DNA of 14,918 bases from CBDTYW01 sp965364735 (GTDB taxonomy: Bacteria; Actinomycetota; Nitriliruptoria; Nitriliruptorales; Nitriliruptoraceae): positions 1 to 14,918 of the forward strand of contig CBDTYW010000069.1 in NCBI GenBank assembly GCA_965364735.1. Direction: 5' to 3'. The notes under the pieces are model-generated. The model was not told the origin of the DNA, did no database searches, and saw only the letters and a list, made by a program, of their open reading frames with translations. A program made the position numbers and the translations under genes. Positions 7,686-14,139 of this stretch are shown here, piece by piece. Numbering within the stretch: the stretch's first letter is position 1; each line of letters starts with the position of its first letter.

Positions 7686-9140
7686 TCAGACCGGCCGGGC
7701 GGCCGGGGTGAGGAGGTCGCGCACGTCTGCGGCGTCGGCGATCGATTCGATGCGCGCGCGGAGAGCCGAGGCCTCGTCGGCGTCGAGCATCACGGCGGCG
7801 TTGTCGGCGAACTTCGCGGCGAGCTCGTCGTCGGTGAGCGGGTTGCCGGGGCCGCCGCGGTTGGCGAGGACCTCGTGCTCGTGGACCGTGCCGTCGTGCA
7901 GCGTGGTGGTGACCCACATCGGGAACTGGTGCGGGAAGATCGCCTCGGCGCGGTCGTCGTCCTCGACGTCGATGCGCTGCATCAGGTCGCGGACGTCCGG
8001 CCGCAGGGCCGCGTCGTCGGAGAAGTCGTCGAGGCCGAGGCCGAGGCCGCCGCCGCCTGCGAGCGCTGCGGCGAAGACGTACGGGCCGGAGAACTTGGCG
8101 TGGTAGCCGGACTCGGGGTTGCGCTTCTGCTCGATCGGACGGCCCATGGTGCGGACGGTCTTCGCGGCTGCGCCGATGCGGACGTGCGCGACGTCGGCGA
8201 GCGTGACTCCGGCTGCGCGGAGCTCGAGGGCGACGTCGACGGCGCCATGGGTGAAGTGGTTCGCCGGGTAGGGCTTGAAGAAGATGCCCGGGACCGACCA
8301 GCCGCCGTCGACCTCGGGAAGGTCCGCGGCGATCGAGCCGTCATCGGCGATCCCGTTGGTGATCGCGGATGCGTCGAAGCGCCCGTTGATCCACGCCTGG
8401 TAGAACCCGAACTCGCCTTCAAGGACCGTCGGCGGCCCGGTGAACCCGCGGGCGACGAGCTGCGCAGCCATGATCCCGGCGTGCGCCGCCCAGCCGCAGT
8501 GCAGCCGCTTCACGGTGCCGCCGGTGCGGTTCGCCTCGATGATCCCCGACGACATCGACGCCGCCACGCCCATCGCGTTCGCGACCCCGTCAGCACCGAC
8601 CCCGTACAGCAGCGCCGCGGTGGCGGCTGATGCGAGCCCGCCACAGATCGAGGTGGCGTGCTGGCCGTACTCGAAGAACAGCGAGTTGTTGGTCTCGCGG
8701 TCGTAGCCGGCCATGCCGAGGCGGACACAGATCTCGATGCCGACGGCGGTCGCGGCGACAACCTGGCCGCCGGTCGCGCCTGCGTCCTCGCCGGCGGCGA
8801 GCGCGGCGGGGACGATCGAGGCGGACGGGTGCAGGATCGAGGGGAGGTGGGTGTCGTCGTAGTCGAGGCTGTGCGCGAGGACGCCGTTGACGAACGCGGC
8901 CGACGCGGCCGGGACCTTCTGCGCCGAGCCGATCACCGACGCGCTGCCGACCCCGCCCATGACCTCGATCAGGTCGAGCGCGGCCTTCGACGTGTCGAAC
9001 GGGACCGACGCGACGCAGAGCCCGACGACGTCGAGGATCCGCTGGCGGGTGGACACGGCGACCGACGTGGGCAGCGCGTCGTGCTCGGCGTGGGCGGCGG
9101 CGAACGCGGCCAGCGTCTGGACGAGCGTGCGGTCGGTCAT
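7686..9140 (-). CDS. MmgE/PrpD family protein (2-methylcitrate dehydratase / cis-aconitate decarboxylase fold)
   Basis: A 484-aa member of the MmgE/PrpD family, which includes 2-methylcitrate dehydratase, cis-aconitate decarboxylase and enzymes acting on other branched di- or tricarboxylates. Family motifs are intact: HSLDYDDTH (90-98) followed by H104, the GQHA His (161), KRLHCGWAAHAG (211-222, K211 and H214) and FKPYPANHFTH (288-298, K289 and Y291). D93, T97 and H104 match the spacing of active-site residues known for the cis-aconitate decarboxylase branch. The ATG at 9140 has no clear ribosome site. It lies 45 bp behind the cyclase gene in a five-gene minus-strand cluster with a CoA-transferase and CitE-type lyase, which suggests hydration/dehydration or isomerisation of a methylated dicarboxylate such as a maleate, mesaconate or citramalate analogue. 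The exact reaction cannot be read from the sequence. Confidence 0.92.
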   Translation of the reverse strand: MTDRTLVQTLAAFAAAHAEHDALPTSVAVSTRQRILDVVGLCVASVPFDTSKAALDLIEVMGGVGSASVIGSAQKVPAASAAFVNGVLAHSLDYDDTHLPSILHPSASIVPAALAAGEDAGATGGQVVAATAVGIEICVRLGMAGYDRETNNSLFFEYGQHATSICGGLASAATAALLYGVGADGVANAMGVAASMSSGIIEANRTGGTVKRLHCGWAAHAGIMAAQLVARGFTGPPTVLEGEFGFYQAWINGRFDASAITNGIADDGSIAADLPEVDGGWSVPGIFFKPYPANHFTHGAVDVALELRAAGVTLADVAHVRIGAAAKTVRTMGRPIEQKRNPESGYHAKFSGPYVFAAALAGGGGLGLGLDDFSDDAALRPDVRDLMQRIDVEDDDRAEAIFPHQFPMWVTTTLHDGTVHEHEVLANRGGPGNPLTDDELAAKFADNAAVMLDADEASALRARIESIADAADVRDLLTPAARPV

Positions 9141-9185
9141 GTGAAGGTCCGGCTGCGGTCGGGCACGAGGGCGAACCCCGCGGCG

Positions 9186-10037
9186 TCAGGATTCGACGAT
9201 GGCGAGCGGACGCACGGGCGAGCCGGTTGCACCGACGAGGTTCAGCGGCGAGGCGACGAACAGGAACTCGTGGATCCCGAGCGGCGCGAAGTCCTCGAGC
9301 GCAAGCGTCTCGATGATGTTGATGCCGCGCTCGACGAGCAGGACGCGGTGCGCGGGGAGGAGCGCATGGCCGGCTCCTGCGGGCAGCATCTCGAACGCGA
9401 TCGTGTCGGCGCCCGCAGCGCGGACCTCGTGGTTGGCGAGCCAGGTGGCGCCGGCCTCGGACACGCCCGGGACCCCGACCTCTCCACCCTGGTAGGTGAC
9501 ACGGTCGCTCCAGTGGACGCCCCAGCCCGAGCGTACGATGACGACGTCGCCGGGACGGATCTCGGTGCCCTGCGCCGCGACCGCACCCTCGAGGTCCTCG
9601 ACGGTGATCTCGGTGCCGCCGGACAGCGCGTCGACGCCGTGCAGCTTCGGGATGTCGAGCATGACACCACGGGCGACGATCGGGTCGACCGCGTCGATCC
9701 CGTGGGTCGCGAGGCGCCCGCCACGCTGGGCCTCCAGCGCGCTGGAGCCGCCGTACAGCTCGTCCTGCAGCGAGAGGTGACCGAGCGCGTCGATGTGGGT
9801 GCCGACGTGGGTGCCGGTGACGAGCAGGTCGTTGGCGGCCGAGGTGCCGTCGGCGCGATACGCGTCGCCGTGGCGGCGCGGCATCGTCATCCGGAACTCC
9901 GGATGGTTCGGGGACTGCGGCATGCCGGGCAGGTACGGGCGCGCGAGATCGTGGACCTGCAGCCCGGACGCGAGCGCGTCGAGGAGGGCGTTGCTCGTCA
10001 GGGCAGCGACGTGGTCGGACACGGCGGCTCCGTTCAT
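9186..10037 (-). CDS. Cyclase-family metal-dependent hydrolase (kynurenine formamidase-like)
   Basis: Protein of 283 aa from the cyclase/KynB superfamily (PF04199 type), whose members hydrolyse formamides, cyclic imides or lactones or act in ring chemistry. The metal-binding signature TGTHVGTHIDALGHL is complete (H77, H81, D83, H87, the HxGTHxDxxxH pattern), preceded by the typical VHDLARPYLPGMPQSP opening and followed by GDVVIVRSGWG. The start chosen is ATG at 10037 (MNGAAVSDH), four bases after the lyase stop, rather than the GTG 39 bp upstream, which would overlap the lyase; no good Shine-Dalgarno is visible, so translational coupling is likely. The operon context suggests it opens an amide, imide or lactone intermediate in the same pathway as the CoA-transferase and lyase. 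Substrate not known. Confidence 0.88.
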   Translation of the reverse strand: MNGAAVSDHVAALTSNALLDALASGLQVHDLARPYLPGMPQSPNHPEFRMTMPRRHGDAYRADGTSAANDLLVTGTHVGTHIDALGHLSLQDELYGGSSALEAQRGGRLATHGIDAVDPIVARGVMLDIPKLHGVDALSGGTEITVEDLEGAVAAQGTEIRPGDVVIVRSGWGVHWSDRVTYQGGEVGVPGVSEAGATWLANHEVRAAGADTIAFEMLPAGAGHALLPAHRVLLVERGINIIETLALEDFAPLGIHEFLFVASPLNLVGATGSPVRPLAIVES

Positions 10038-10041
10038 GGTC

Positions 10042-10911
10042 TCAGCGGTCGGCGAGGGCGAGGAGGCCGGTGGCACGTGCCACGACCGCGGGGTCGACGA
10101 ACTCGCCGTCGACGGTGATGGAGGCGATGCCCTCGGCCTCGGCGGCGAGGAACGCGTCGTTGACGCGGTGCGCCCACTCGAGCTCCTCAGCCGTCGGCGC
10201 GAAGACCTCGTGGATGACGTCGAGCTGCTTCGGGTGGATCGCGCCCTTGCCGAAGAAGCCGAGGTCGCGGCCGCGGACGCACTCGGCGCGCAGCTCGTCG
10301 AGGTCGTCGAGGCGGGTGTGCACGTTGTCGACCGGTGCGGCGATCCCGGCGGCGCGGCTGTGCAGGACCATGATCCCGCGCGTCGTCGCGGTGGCGAGAC
10401 CGTGGCCGCCGCCCCGTGCGCCGAGGTCGGCGAGGAAGTCGACGGAGCCGAACGAGAGCTGGGCGACGCGGGGGGCCGACACGAGCTCCGGGATCCGGAC
10501 CGCGCCGAGCGCGCTCTCGACGAGCGCCCCGAGCCGGACGGTGCCGACGGTCATGCCAGCGGCGGCCTCGAGCTCGGAGATCAGCGCGGCGACCTCGGCG
10601 ATGGCGCTGGCGGACTCGGACTTCGGCAGGCGCAGCGACGAGAGGCCCGGCTGCACGACGGCCTCGAGGTCCGTGCGGCTCCAACCGTCGCCGTGGCGGT
10701 TGACGCGGACGTGCAGCTCGCAGGCCGCGTCGCCGGAACGCTCGGCGATCAGGGCGGCGACGTTGTCGCGGGCGGCGTTCTTGGCGGACGCTGCGACGCC
10801 GTCTTCGAGGTCGAGGATCACGGCGTCGGCGCCGGCGTCGAGGACCTTCGCCAGGATGCGCTCGTTGGAGCCGGGCGCGTAGAGGTGGCTGCGCAGCAGG
10901 GGCGTGGTCAT
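10042..10911 (-). CDS. HpcH/HpaI aldolase-citrate lyase family (CitE-type) lyase
   Basis: A 289-aa TIM-barrel lyase of the CitE/malyl-CoA lyase group, which performs retro-Claisen cleavage of a beta-hydroxyacyl-CoA (malyl-, citramalyl-CoA) to acetyl- or propionyl-CoA plus an oxoacid. Seen: RSHLYAPGSNERILAKVL at the N-terminus, LDLEDGV (33-39), HVRVN (Arg69), LVESALG (Glu132, expected Mg ligand), FGSVDFLADLG (Asp158, expected Mg ligand) and GKGAIHPKQLDVI in the C-terminal part. The start at 10911 overlaps the CoA-transferase stop by ATGA and has a purine-rich GGGGGGTGA just upstream; the frame is open further upstream, but that stretch is Arg-rich antisense-like sequence. Tight coupling with a CaiB-type CoA-transferase strongly suggests that the transferase makes its CoA-ester substrate. 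Confidence 0.92.
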   Translation of the reverse strand: MTTPLLRSHLYAPGSNERILAKVLDAGADAVILDLEDGVAASAKNAARDNVAALIAERSGDAACELHVRVNRHGDGWSRTDLEAVVQPGLSSLRLPKSESASAIAEVAALISELEAAAGMTVGTVRLGALVESALGAVRIPELVSAPRVAQLSFGSVDFLADLGARGGGHGLATATTRGIMVLHSRAAGIAAPVDNVHTRLDDLDELRAECVRGRDLGFFGKGAIHPKQLDVIHEVFAPTAEELEWAHRVNDAFLAAEAEGIASITVDGEFVDPAVVARATGLLALADR

Positions 10912-12122
10912 GCGATCACCCCCCGCGCGCGCAGGTCCGCGACGCGGTCCGGCGCGATGCCGGCGGCGTCGAGGATCTCGTCGGTGTCGGCCCCGAGGGC
11001 GCGTCCGGTCCAGCGGATCTCGCCCGGCGTCTCGGACAGGCCGAAGAGGACGTTCTGCATCCGGACCTCGCCGAAGTCCGGGTCGGGGACGCTCGTGACG
11101 ATGCCGCGCGCGACGACGTGCTCGTCCTCGATCAGCTCCGACGCGTCGTAGATCGGTGACACGGCGGCGTCCGCCTCGGCGAACGCGCGCATGACCTCGG
11201 CGCGGTCGTGCTTCGCGATCCACGAGCCGACGGCCTCGTCGATCACGTCGGCGTTGCGGGCCCGCTCGGCGCCGGACTGGAACCACTCGGCCTCGGCGAT
11301 CTCGGGTCGTCCGACCAGACGCATGACGCGCTCGGCGATCGAGTTGGCCGAGGCGGACACCGCGACCCAGCGGTCGTCGCTGGTCTTGTAGGTGTTGCGC
11401 GGGGCGTTGTTCTGCGAGCGGTTGCCGGTGCGCTGCTGGATGATCCCGGTCTGGTCGTACGTGATCAGGTGCGGGCCCATCACGGTCGTCAGGGGCTCGA
11501 GGATCGAGACGTCGACGACCTGGCCGTGCCCCATGCCGGAACCGTCGGCATCCGTCTCGGCGTCGCGGTGGTAGAGCGCCATCATCGTCGCGTTGGCGGC
11601 GGTGATCCCGGCGATGGAGTCCGCGAGGCCGAGCGGCGGCAGCGTCGGGGGGCCATCGGCCTCACCGGTCGCGTGCGCGAAGCCCGACATCGACTCGATG
11701 AGCGTCCCGAAGCCGGGTCGGCTCGCATAGGGGCCGGTCTGACCGAAGCCGGTGACCCGGGTGATGACGAGGCCGGGGTTGTCGGCGTGCAGGACCTCGG
11801 GGCCGACGCCCCAGCGCTCCAACGTGCCCGGCCGGAAGTTCTCGATCAGCACGTCGGCGTCCGCGCAGAGCTCGCGGAAGATCGCCGCGCCGTCAGGGTC
11901 ACCGAGGTAGAGGCCGAGGCAGCGCTTGTTGCGCGCGAGCATCTTCCACCACAGCCCGACGCCGTCCTTGACGGCGCCGTGCGTGCGAAAGGAGTCGCCC
12001 TTCTGCGGGTGCTCGATCTTGATGACGTCGGCGCCGAAGTCCCCGAGGATCTGCGCGCACAGCGGCCCGGCCAGGACGCTCGAAGCGTCGATGACCTTGA
12101 GTCCTTGGAGGGGCCCGCTCAC
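10908..12122 (-). CDS. CaiB/BaiF family CoA-transferase (family III)
   Basis: A 404-aa family III CoA-transferase, which moves CoA between carboxylic acids through an aspartyl-CoA intermediate. Visible motifs: LKVIDASSVLAGPLCAQILGDFGADVIKIEHP at the N-terminus, RNKRCLGLYLGDPDG, DVLIENFRPGTLERWGV (90-106), GFGQTGPYASRPGF, and GLADSIAGITAA where D168 is the expected catalytic Asp. GHGQVVDVSILEPL and a normal C-terminus follow. Translation starts at a GTG (12122) only 8 nt from an exact GTTCC-N7-GGAAC operator, and no ribosome site is evident between them. It heads the operon CoA-transferase, lyase, cyclase, MmgE/PrpD and probably activates a dicarboxylate for the CitE-type lyase (compare itaconate/citramalate pathways). 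Family certain; substrate inferred. Confidence 0.94.
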   Translation of the reverse strand: MSGPLQGLKVIDASSVLAGPLCAQILGDFGADVIKIEHPQKGDSFRTHGAVKDGVGLWWKMLARNKRCLGLYLGDPDGAAIFRELCADADVLIENFRPGTLERWGVGPEVLHADNPGLVITRVTGFGQTGPYASRPGFGTLIESMSGFAHATGEADGPPTLPPLGLADSIAGITAANATMMALYHRDAETDADGSGMGHGQVVDVSILEPLTTVMGPHLITYDQTGIIQQRTGNRSQNNAPRNTYKTSDDRWVAVSASANSIAERVMRLVGRPEIAEAEWFQSGAERARNADVIDEAVGSWIAKHDRAEVMRAFAEADAAVSPIYDASELIEDEHVVARGIVTSVPDPDFGEVRMQNVLFGLSETPGEIRWTGRALGADTDEILDAAGIAPDRVADLRARGVIA

Positions 12123-12130
12123 GATTGCAT

Positions 12131-12167
12131 GTTCCGTTCAGTGGAACGCCGTACCGAAAAAACTGTA
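12131..12167. promoter_or_regulatory. Tandem operator before the CoA-transferase operon
   Basis: An exact copy lies at 12131-12147, read on the minus strand as GTTCCACTGAACGGAAC. A GGC (minus strand) separates it from a degenerate second copy at 12151-12167 whose near half is GGTAC. The 20-bp offset and 3-bp GNC junction match the sites at 1034 and 13018. The outer half overlaps the -10 box of the promoter at 12162-12190 and the inner copy covers the expected transcription start, as for a repressor. Confidence 0.75.
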
Positions 12168-12190
12168 TCTGTCAGACATCAAGCGGTCAA
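12162..12190 (-). promoter_or_regulatory. Sigma70-like promoter of the CoA-transferase operon
   Basis: On the minus strand, TTGACC (12190-12185) and TACAGT (12167-12162) are spaced by exactly 17 bp, followed by a T-run, which is the best housekeeping-type promoter in the window. The -35 box contains the TGA stop of the reductase-like gene, so this operon can start separately from the gene before it. Predicted transcription start is near 12154, inside the tandem operator. Confidence 0.65.
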
Positions 12191-13011
12191 CGTCGCGCAG
12201 ACTCTTCCATCTGCTGCTTGCCGAGGCGGAGATCGACCAGCTGGTCGACCATCTCCTGGCCGATGAACTTCGCGCTCAGCGCGTTCATCGGGTCGCGCCG
12301 GTAGCAGTTCTCGCGGACGTAGTGATCGCGCGCGCTCAGGGCGGCGCGCTCGGGCTCCGGGACCTCCTCGGCGCGGTCGACGAGCTGCAGCCAGCGCTCG
12401 AAGCGACCCATGACGCGCTCGCGCAGGACGTCGATGATCTCGGCGTCGTCGCGCTCGGTCCAGTACGAGTACGCGACCGGCGAGGCGACGGCGCGCATGT
12501 AGGCCCCGTGTGAGACCGACCAGGTGAAGCGTTCGTCCGAGCCGAACTCGAGCGAGTGGGCGTTCTCGTCCTCGTAGTAGCGCTCCAGGTAGTCGGCGTT
12601 CGCGACGAGGTCCTTGCGCGCGATGAAGTCGGAGTAGTGGAACGGGCGCGGGATGGTCCCGAACACGAGGCACAGGTGCGGCACGTCGATGTGCGGGCCG
12701 AGCCAGATGTTGATGTTCATGTCCAGGATCGACGCCTTGCGGTTGCCGATCCAGGAGTGGACGAACCACTCCATCTGCTCGCCGGTGTAGGTGTTCAGCG
12801 AGCCTTCGTACGCGCCGTCGCCGACGACGTAGTCGCTCCACGCGGCGCTCGAGGGGTGCGGATCGACGGGCATGATCGCCGTGACGCGGTCCTTGATCTC
12901 CGTCAGGATTCCCCAGAACGCCTCCCACAGGGCCATGACGTCCTCGTTCGGGGCCTCGGCGACGAAGTCCGTGATGGTCTTGGTCTGCAGGCCTGCGGAA
13001 CTGGACTCCAT
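12187..13011 (-). CDS. Red chlorophyll catabolite reductase (RCCR/ACD2)-like protein
   Basis: A 274-aa protein that I recognise as resembling plant red chlorophyll catabolite reductase, a ferredoxin-dependent bilin-reductase-fold enzyme that reduces a linear tetrapyrrole. Blocks recalling the plant protein, in order: GDGAYEGSLNTYTG (64-77, plant NGSAEASLHIRSG), WFVHSWIGN (82-90, plant DFVIGSWIH), LDMNINIW (96-103, plant VSLNITSI), ARKDLVANADYLERYYED (131-148, plant HRKDLVLNPDYLKEYY), GAYMRAVASPVA (169-180, plant LFVRSAFSPTA) and ERAALSARDHYVREN (221-235, plant ERMELERRDKSFR). It has no transit peptide. From memory of the plant sequence, the Glu of FVVEL that is important in ACD2 falls on V116 here (PHLCLVF), while an Asp (D240) lies near the other key acidic residue. 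The ATG at 13011 is chosen because the tandem operator begins 7 bp upstream; no ribosome site is seen, so leaderless translation is possible. It could bind or reduce another pyrrolic compound. Family assignment moderately firm; substrate unknown. Confidence 0.72.
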   Translation of the reverse strand: MESSSAGLQTKTITDFVAEAPNEDVMALWEAFWGILTEIKDRVTAIMPVDPHPSSAAWSDYVVGDGAYEGSLNTYTGEQMEWFVHSWIGNRKASILDMNINIWLGPHIDVPHLCLVFGTIPRPFHYSDFIARKDLVANADYLERYYEDENAHSLEFGSDERFTWSVSHGAYMRAVASPVAYSYWTERDDAEIIDVLRERVMGRFERWLQLVDRAEEVPEPERAALSARDHYVRENCYRRDPMNALSAKFIGQEMVDQLVDLRLGKQQMEESARR

Positions 13012-13017
13012 GGTGCA

Positions 13018-13054
13018 CACTTCATTAGTGGAACGTCGTTCCGTTGGAGGGAAC
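13018..13054. promoter_or_regulatory. Tandem operator in the divergent intergenic region
   Basis: The exact copy GTTCC-GTTGGAG-GGAAC is at 13038-13054. The partner copy at 13018-13034 reads, on the minus strand, GTTCC-ACTAATG-AAGTG. They are joined by GTC (13035-13037), giving the perfect core GGAAC-GTC-GTTCC at 13030-13042. The 83-bp gap between the reductase-like gene (minus) and the monooxygenase-like gene (plus) is dominated by this element, so one bound regulator could control both directions. No convincing -10 box is seen for either direction. Confidence 0.75.
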
Positions 13055-13094
13055 CCGCTCCGGACGGGCACGTCAACCGATCAGGGAGAACGCC

Positions 13095-13421
13095 GTGCAG
13101 ATCGTGGTCAGCCAGGCCTGGACCATCGACGCTGGCGCGCACGCCGACGCCTACATCGCGAAGTCCGCGGACATGGAGGCCTTCCTCCGCGCCCAGCCGG
13201 GCTTCGTCTCGCGGTCGCTGATCCGCGGGATCGACGACCCGACGCACTTCACCAACCTCCGCGTCTTCGCGACGATCGCGGACTACGAGGCGATGGTGCA
13301 GATACCCGTCTACGCCGACCTGATCGGCGGGCTCACCGAGCACGTCGACATGGCCCGCTACGAGGGCACCTACGCCCGCGAGTTCATGGACGTCGTCCTC
13401 GACGATCGCGGTCCGTCGTGA
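13095..13421 (+). CDS. Small dimeric alpha/beta-barrel (ABM-type monooxygenase-like) protein
   Basis: A 108-aa single-domain protein with the ferredoxin-like dimeric alpha/beta-barrel pattern of the ABM/IsdG/MhuD group: MQIVVSQAWTIDAG (strand 1), helix to FLRAQPGF (30-37), THFTNLRVFATIADYEAM (50-67), then TEHVDMARYEGTY (81-93). PGF and the aromatic strand 3 are typical. Members include quinone-forming monooxygenases and heme-degrading oxygenases as well as non-enzymatic proteins, so activity cannot be assumed; H83 is the only His in the region where heme-degrading members carry their heme ligand. The GTG at 13095 is chosen over an upstream TTG (13044) because AGGGAGAA at 13083-13090 is ideally placed and the upstream start would lie inside the operator. 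It overlaps the next gene by GTGA, so the two are translationally coupled. Confidence 0.75.
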   Translation: MQIVVSQAWTIDAGAHADAYIAKSADMEAFLRAQPGFVSRSLIRGIDDPTHFTNLRVFATIADYEAMVQIPVYADLIGGLTEHVDMARYEGTYAREFMDVVLDDRGPS

Positions 13422-14098
13422 CCGGGTCGACGTTCCTCCTGATCCACGGCGCCTTCCGCGGGGGATGGTCGTGGTCGCGTGTCGCACCGTTGCTCGCGGC
13501 GGAGGGCCACGTCGTACTCGCCCCGTCGCTGCGGGGCGCGGGGGAGCGCTCCGGCGACGACGACGCACGGCTGGGTCTGGGCGATCTCGTCGCAGACCTC
13601 GTCACGTTCGTCGAGATGCACGACCTGACCGACGTGATCCTCGCCGGCCACTCGCAGGGCGGCATGATCGCCCGCGCGGCGAGCCAGCACCTCGCCCCGC
13701 GGCTTCGGATGCTCGCCATGATCGACGCCGCCGTCCCCGCTCCCGGCGAGACCGCGTTCGACCTGATGTCGTCGCTGCACCCCGACGCGCCGGCGCCGCC
13801 GCGTGATCTCCGGATCGCGCCCTGGGCCCACCCGGATCCCTGGACCGCCGAGCGACTGCGCCCCGAGTGGAGCAACGTCGGTCTCGATCCGCTCGTGCTC
13901 GACGACCCCGCCGCGCTCGGCCTCGAGCAGCGCTTCCTGTTCTGCACCCAGACCCCCGCGACGTACCCCTGCGCCGCCACCCGAGCCCGCCTTGACGCCG
14001 CCGGGACCGCCGTGGATGTGATCGACGCCGACCACGACGCCCCGCTGACCGACCCGACGGCCGTGGCAGGTTGGTTGCTCACGCTCGTTGATCTGTGA
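13418..14098 (+). CDS. Alpha/beta hydrolase, methylesterase/hydroxynitrile-lyase-like
   Basis: A 226-aa serine hydrolase fold. HGAFRGGWSWSRVAPLL (10-26) is the oxyanion-hole segment, typical of the plant methylesterase/hydroxynitrile lyase-like branch (HGACHGAWCW in those proteins); GHSQGG holds the nucleophile S79, and DADHDAPLTDP holds the catalytic H206. The acid member of the triad is not obvious. The GTG at 13418 overlaps the preceding stop by GTGA; a much longer frame is open upstream but has no coding character. The length fits that branch, which lacks a large cap. In plant chlorophyll breakdown a member of this branch (MES16) removes a methyl ester from the phyllobilin, so its place beside an RCCR-like gene is notable, but the fold is common and the substrate is not determined. 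Confidence 0.85.
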   Translation: MTGSTFLLIHGAFRGGWSWSRVAPLLAAEGHVVLAPSLRGAGERSGDDDARLGLGDLVADLVTFVEMHDLTDVILAGHSQGGMIARAASQHLAPRLRMLAMIDAAVPAPGETAFDLMSSLHPDAPAPPRDLRIAPWAHPDPWTAERLRPEWSNVGLDPLVLDDPAALGLEQRFLFCTQTPATYPCAATRARLDAAGTAVDVIDADHDAPLTDPTAVAGWLLTLVDL

Positions 14099-14102
14099 CA
14101 CT
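14075..14102 (+). promoter_or_regulatory. Weak candidate promoter of the IclR-type regulator
   Basis: TTGCTC (14075-14080) and GACACT (14097-14102) are 16 bp apart and sit directly before the operator copy at 14103-14119, the same order as in the CoA-transferase promoter. Both boxes are poor matches and the -35 lies in the end of the hydrolase gene. Read-through from the hydrolase gene is the alternative. Confidence 0.3.
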
Positions 14103-14139
14103 GTTCCACTGACTGGATGGAGGTTCTCATGACCGAGCA
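14103..14139. promoter_or_regulatory. Degenerate operator at the start of the IclR gene (possible autoregulation)
   Basis: GTTCC-ACTGACT-GGATG at 14103-14119 shares its first ten bases with the minus-strand copy at 12147-12131 (GTTCCACTGA). GAG then leads to a GTTCT half-site at 14123-14127, in the same 3-bp/20-bp register as the other sites. The element contains the GGAGG ribosome site and the start codon, so binding would block the gene's own expression. Confidence 0.5.

Noticed and set aside
7422..8630. Plus-strand frames opposite the lipoprotein and MmgE/PrpD genes (also 8658-10118 and 9793-11151)
   Set aside because: Composition is Arg/Gly/Asp/Val-rich with no motifs, whereas the minus strand carries intact enzyme signatures in the same interval.
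12119..12130. Mini-ORF ATG CAA TCG TGA overlapping the CoA-transferase GTG start on the minus strand
   Set aside because: Three codons next to an operator with no ribosome site; most simply chance.
12187..13011. Assignment of the reductase-like protein as PcyA/HO-type bilin enzyme or SnoaL-like protein
   Set aside because: The visible blocks fit plant RCCR better than PcyA-type reductases, and the length and motifs do not fit SnoaL-like domains.
13048..13076. TTGACG at 13076-13071 (minus) as -35 box of the reductase-like gene
   Set aside because: No acceptable -10 hexamer occurs at 16-19 bp; the hexamer there is TTCCCT.
12872..13417. Upstream extension of the alpha/beta hydrolase frame
   Set aside because: The extension overlaps the reductase-like gene and the ABM-type gene out of frame and is Arg-rich; the GTG at 13418 overlapping the previous stop is the natural start.
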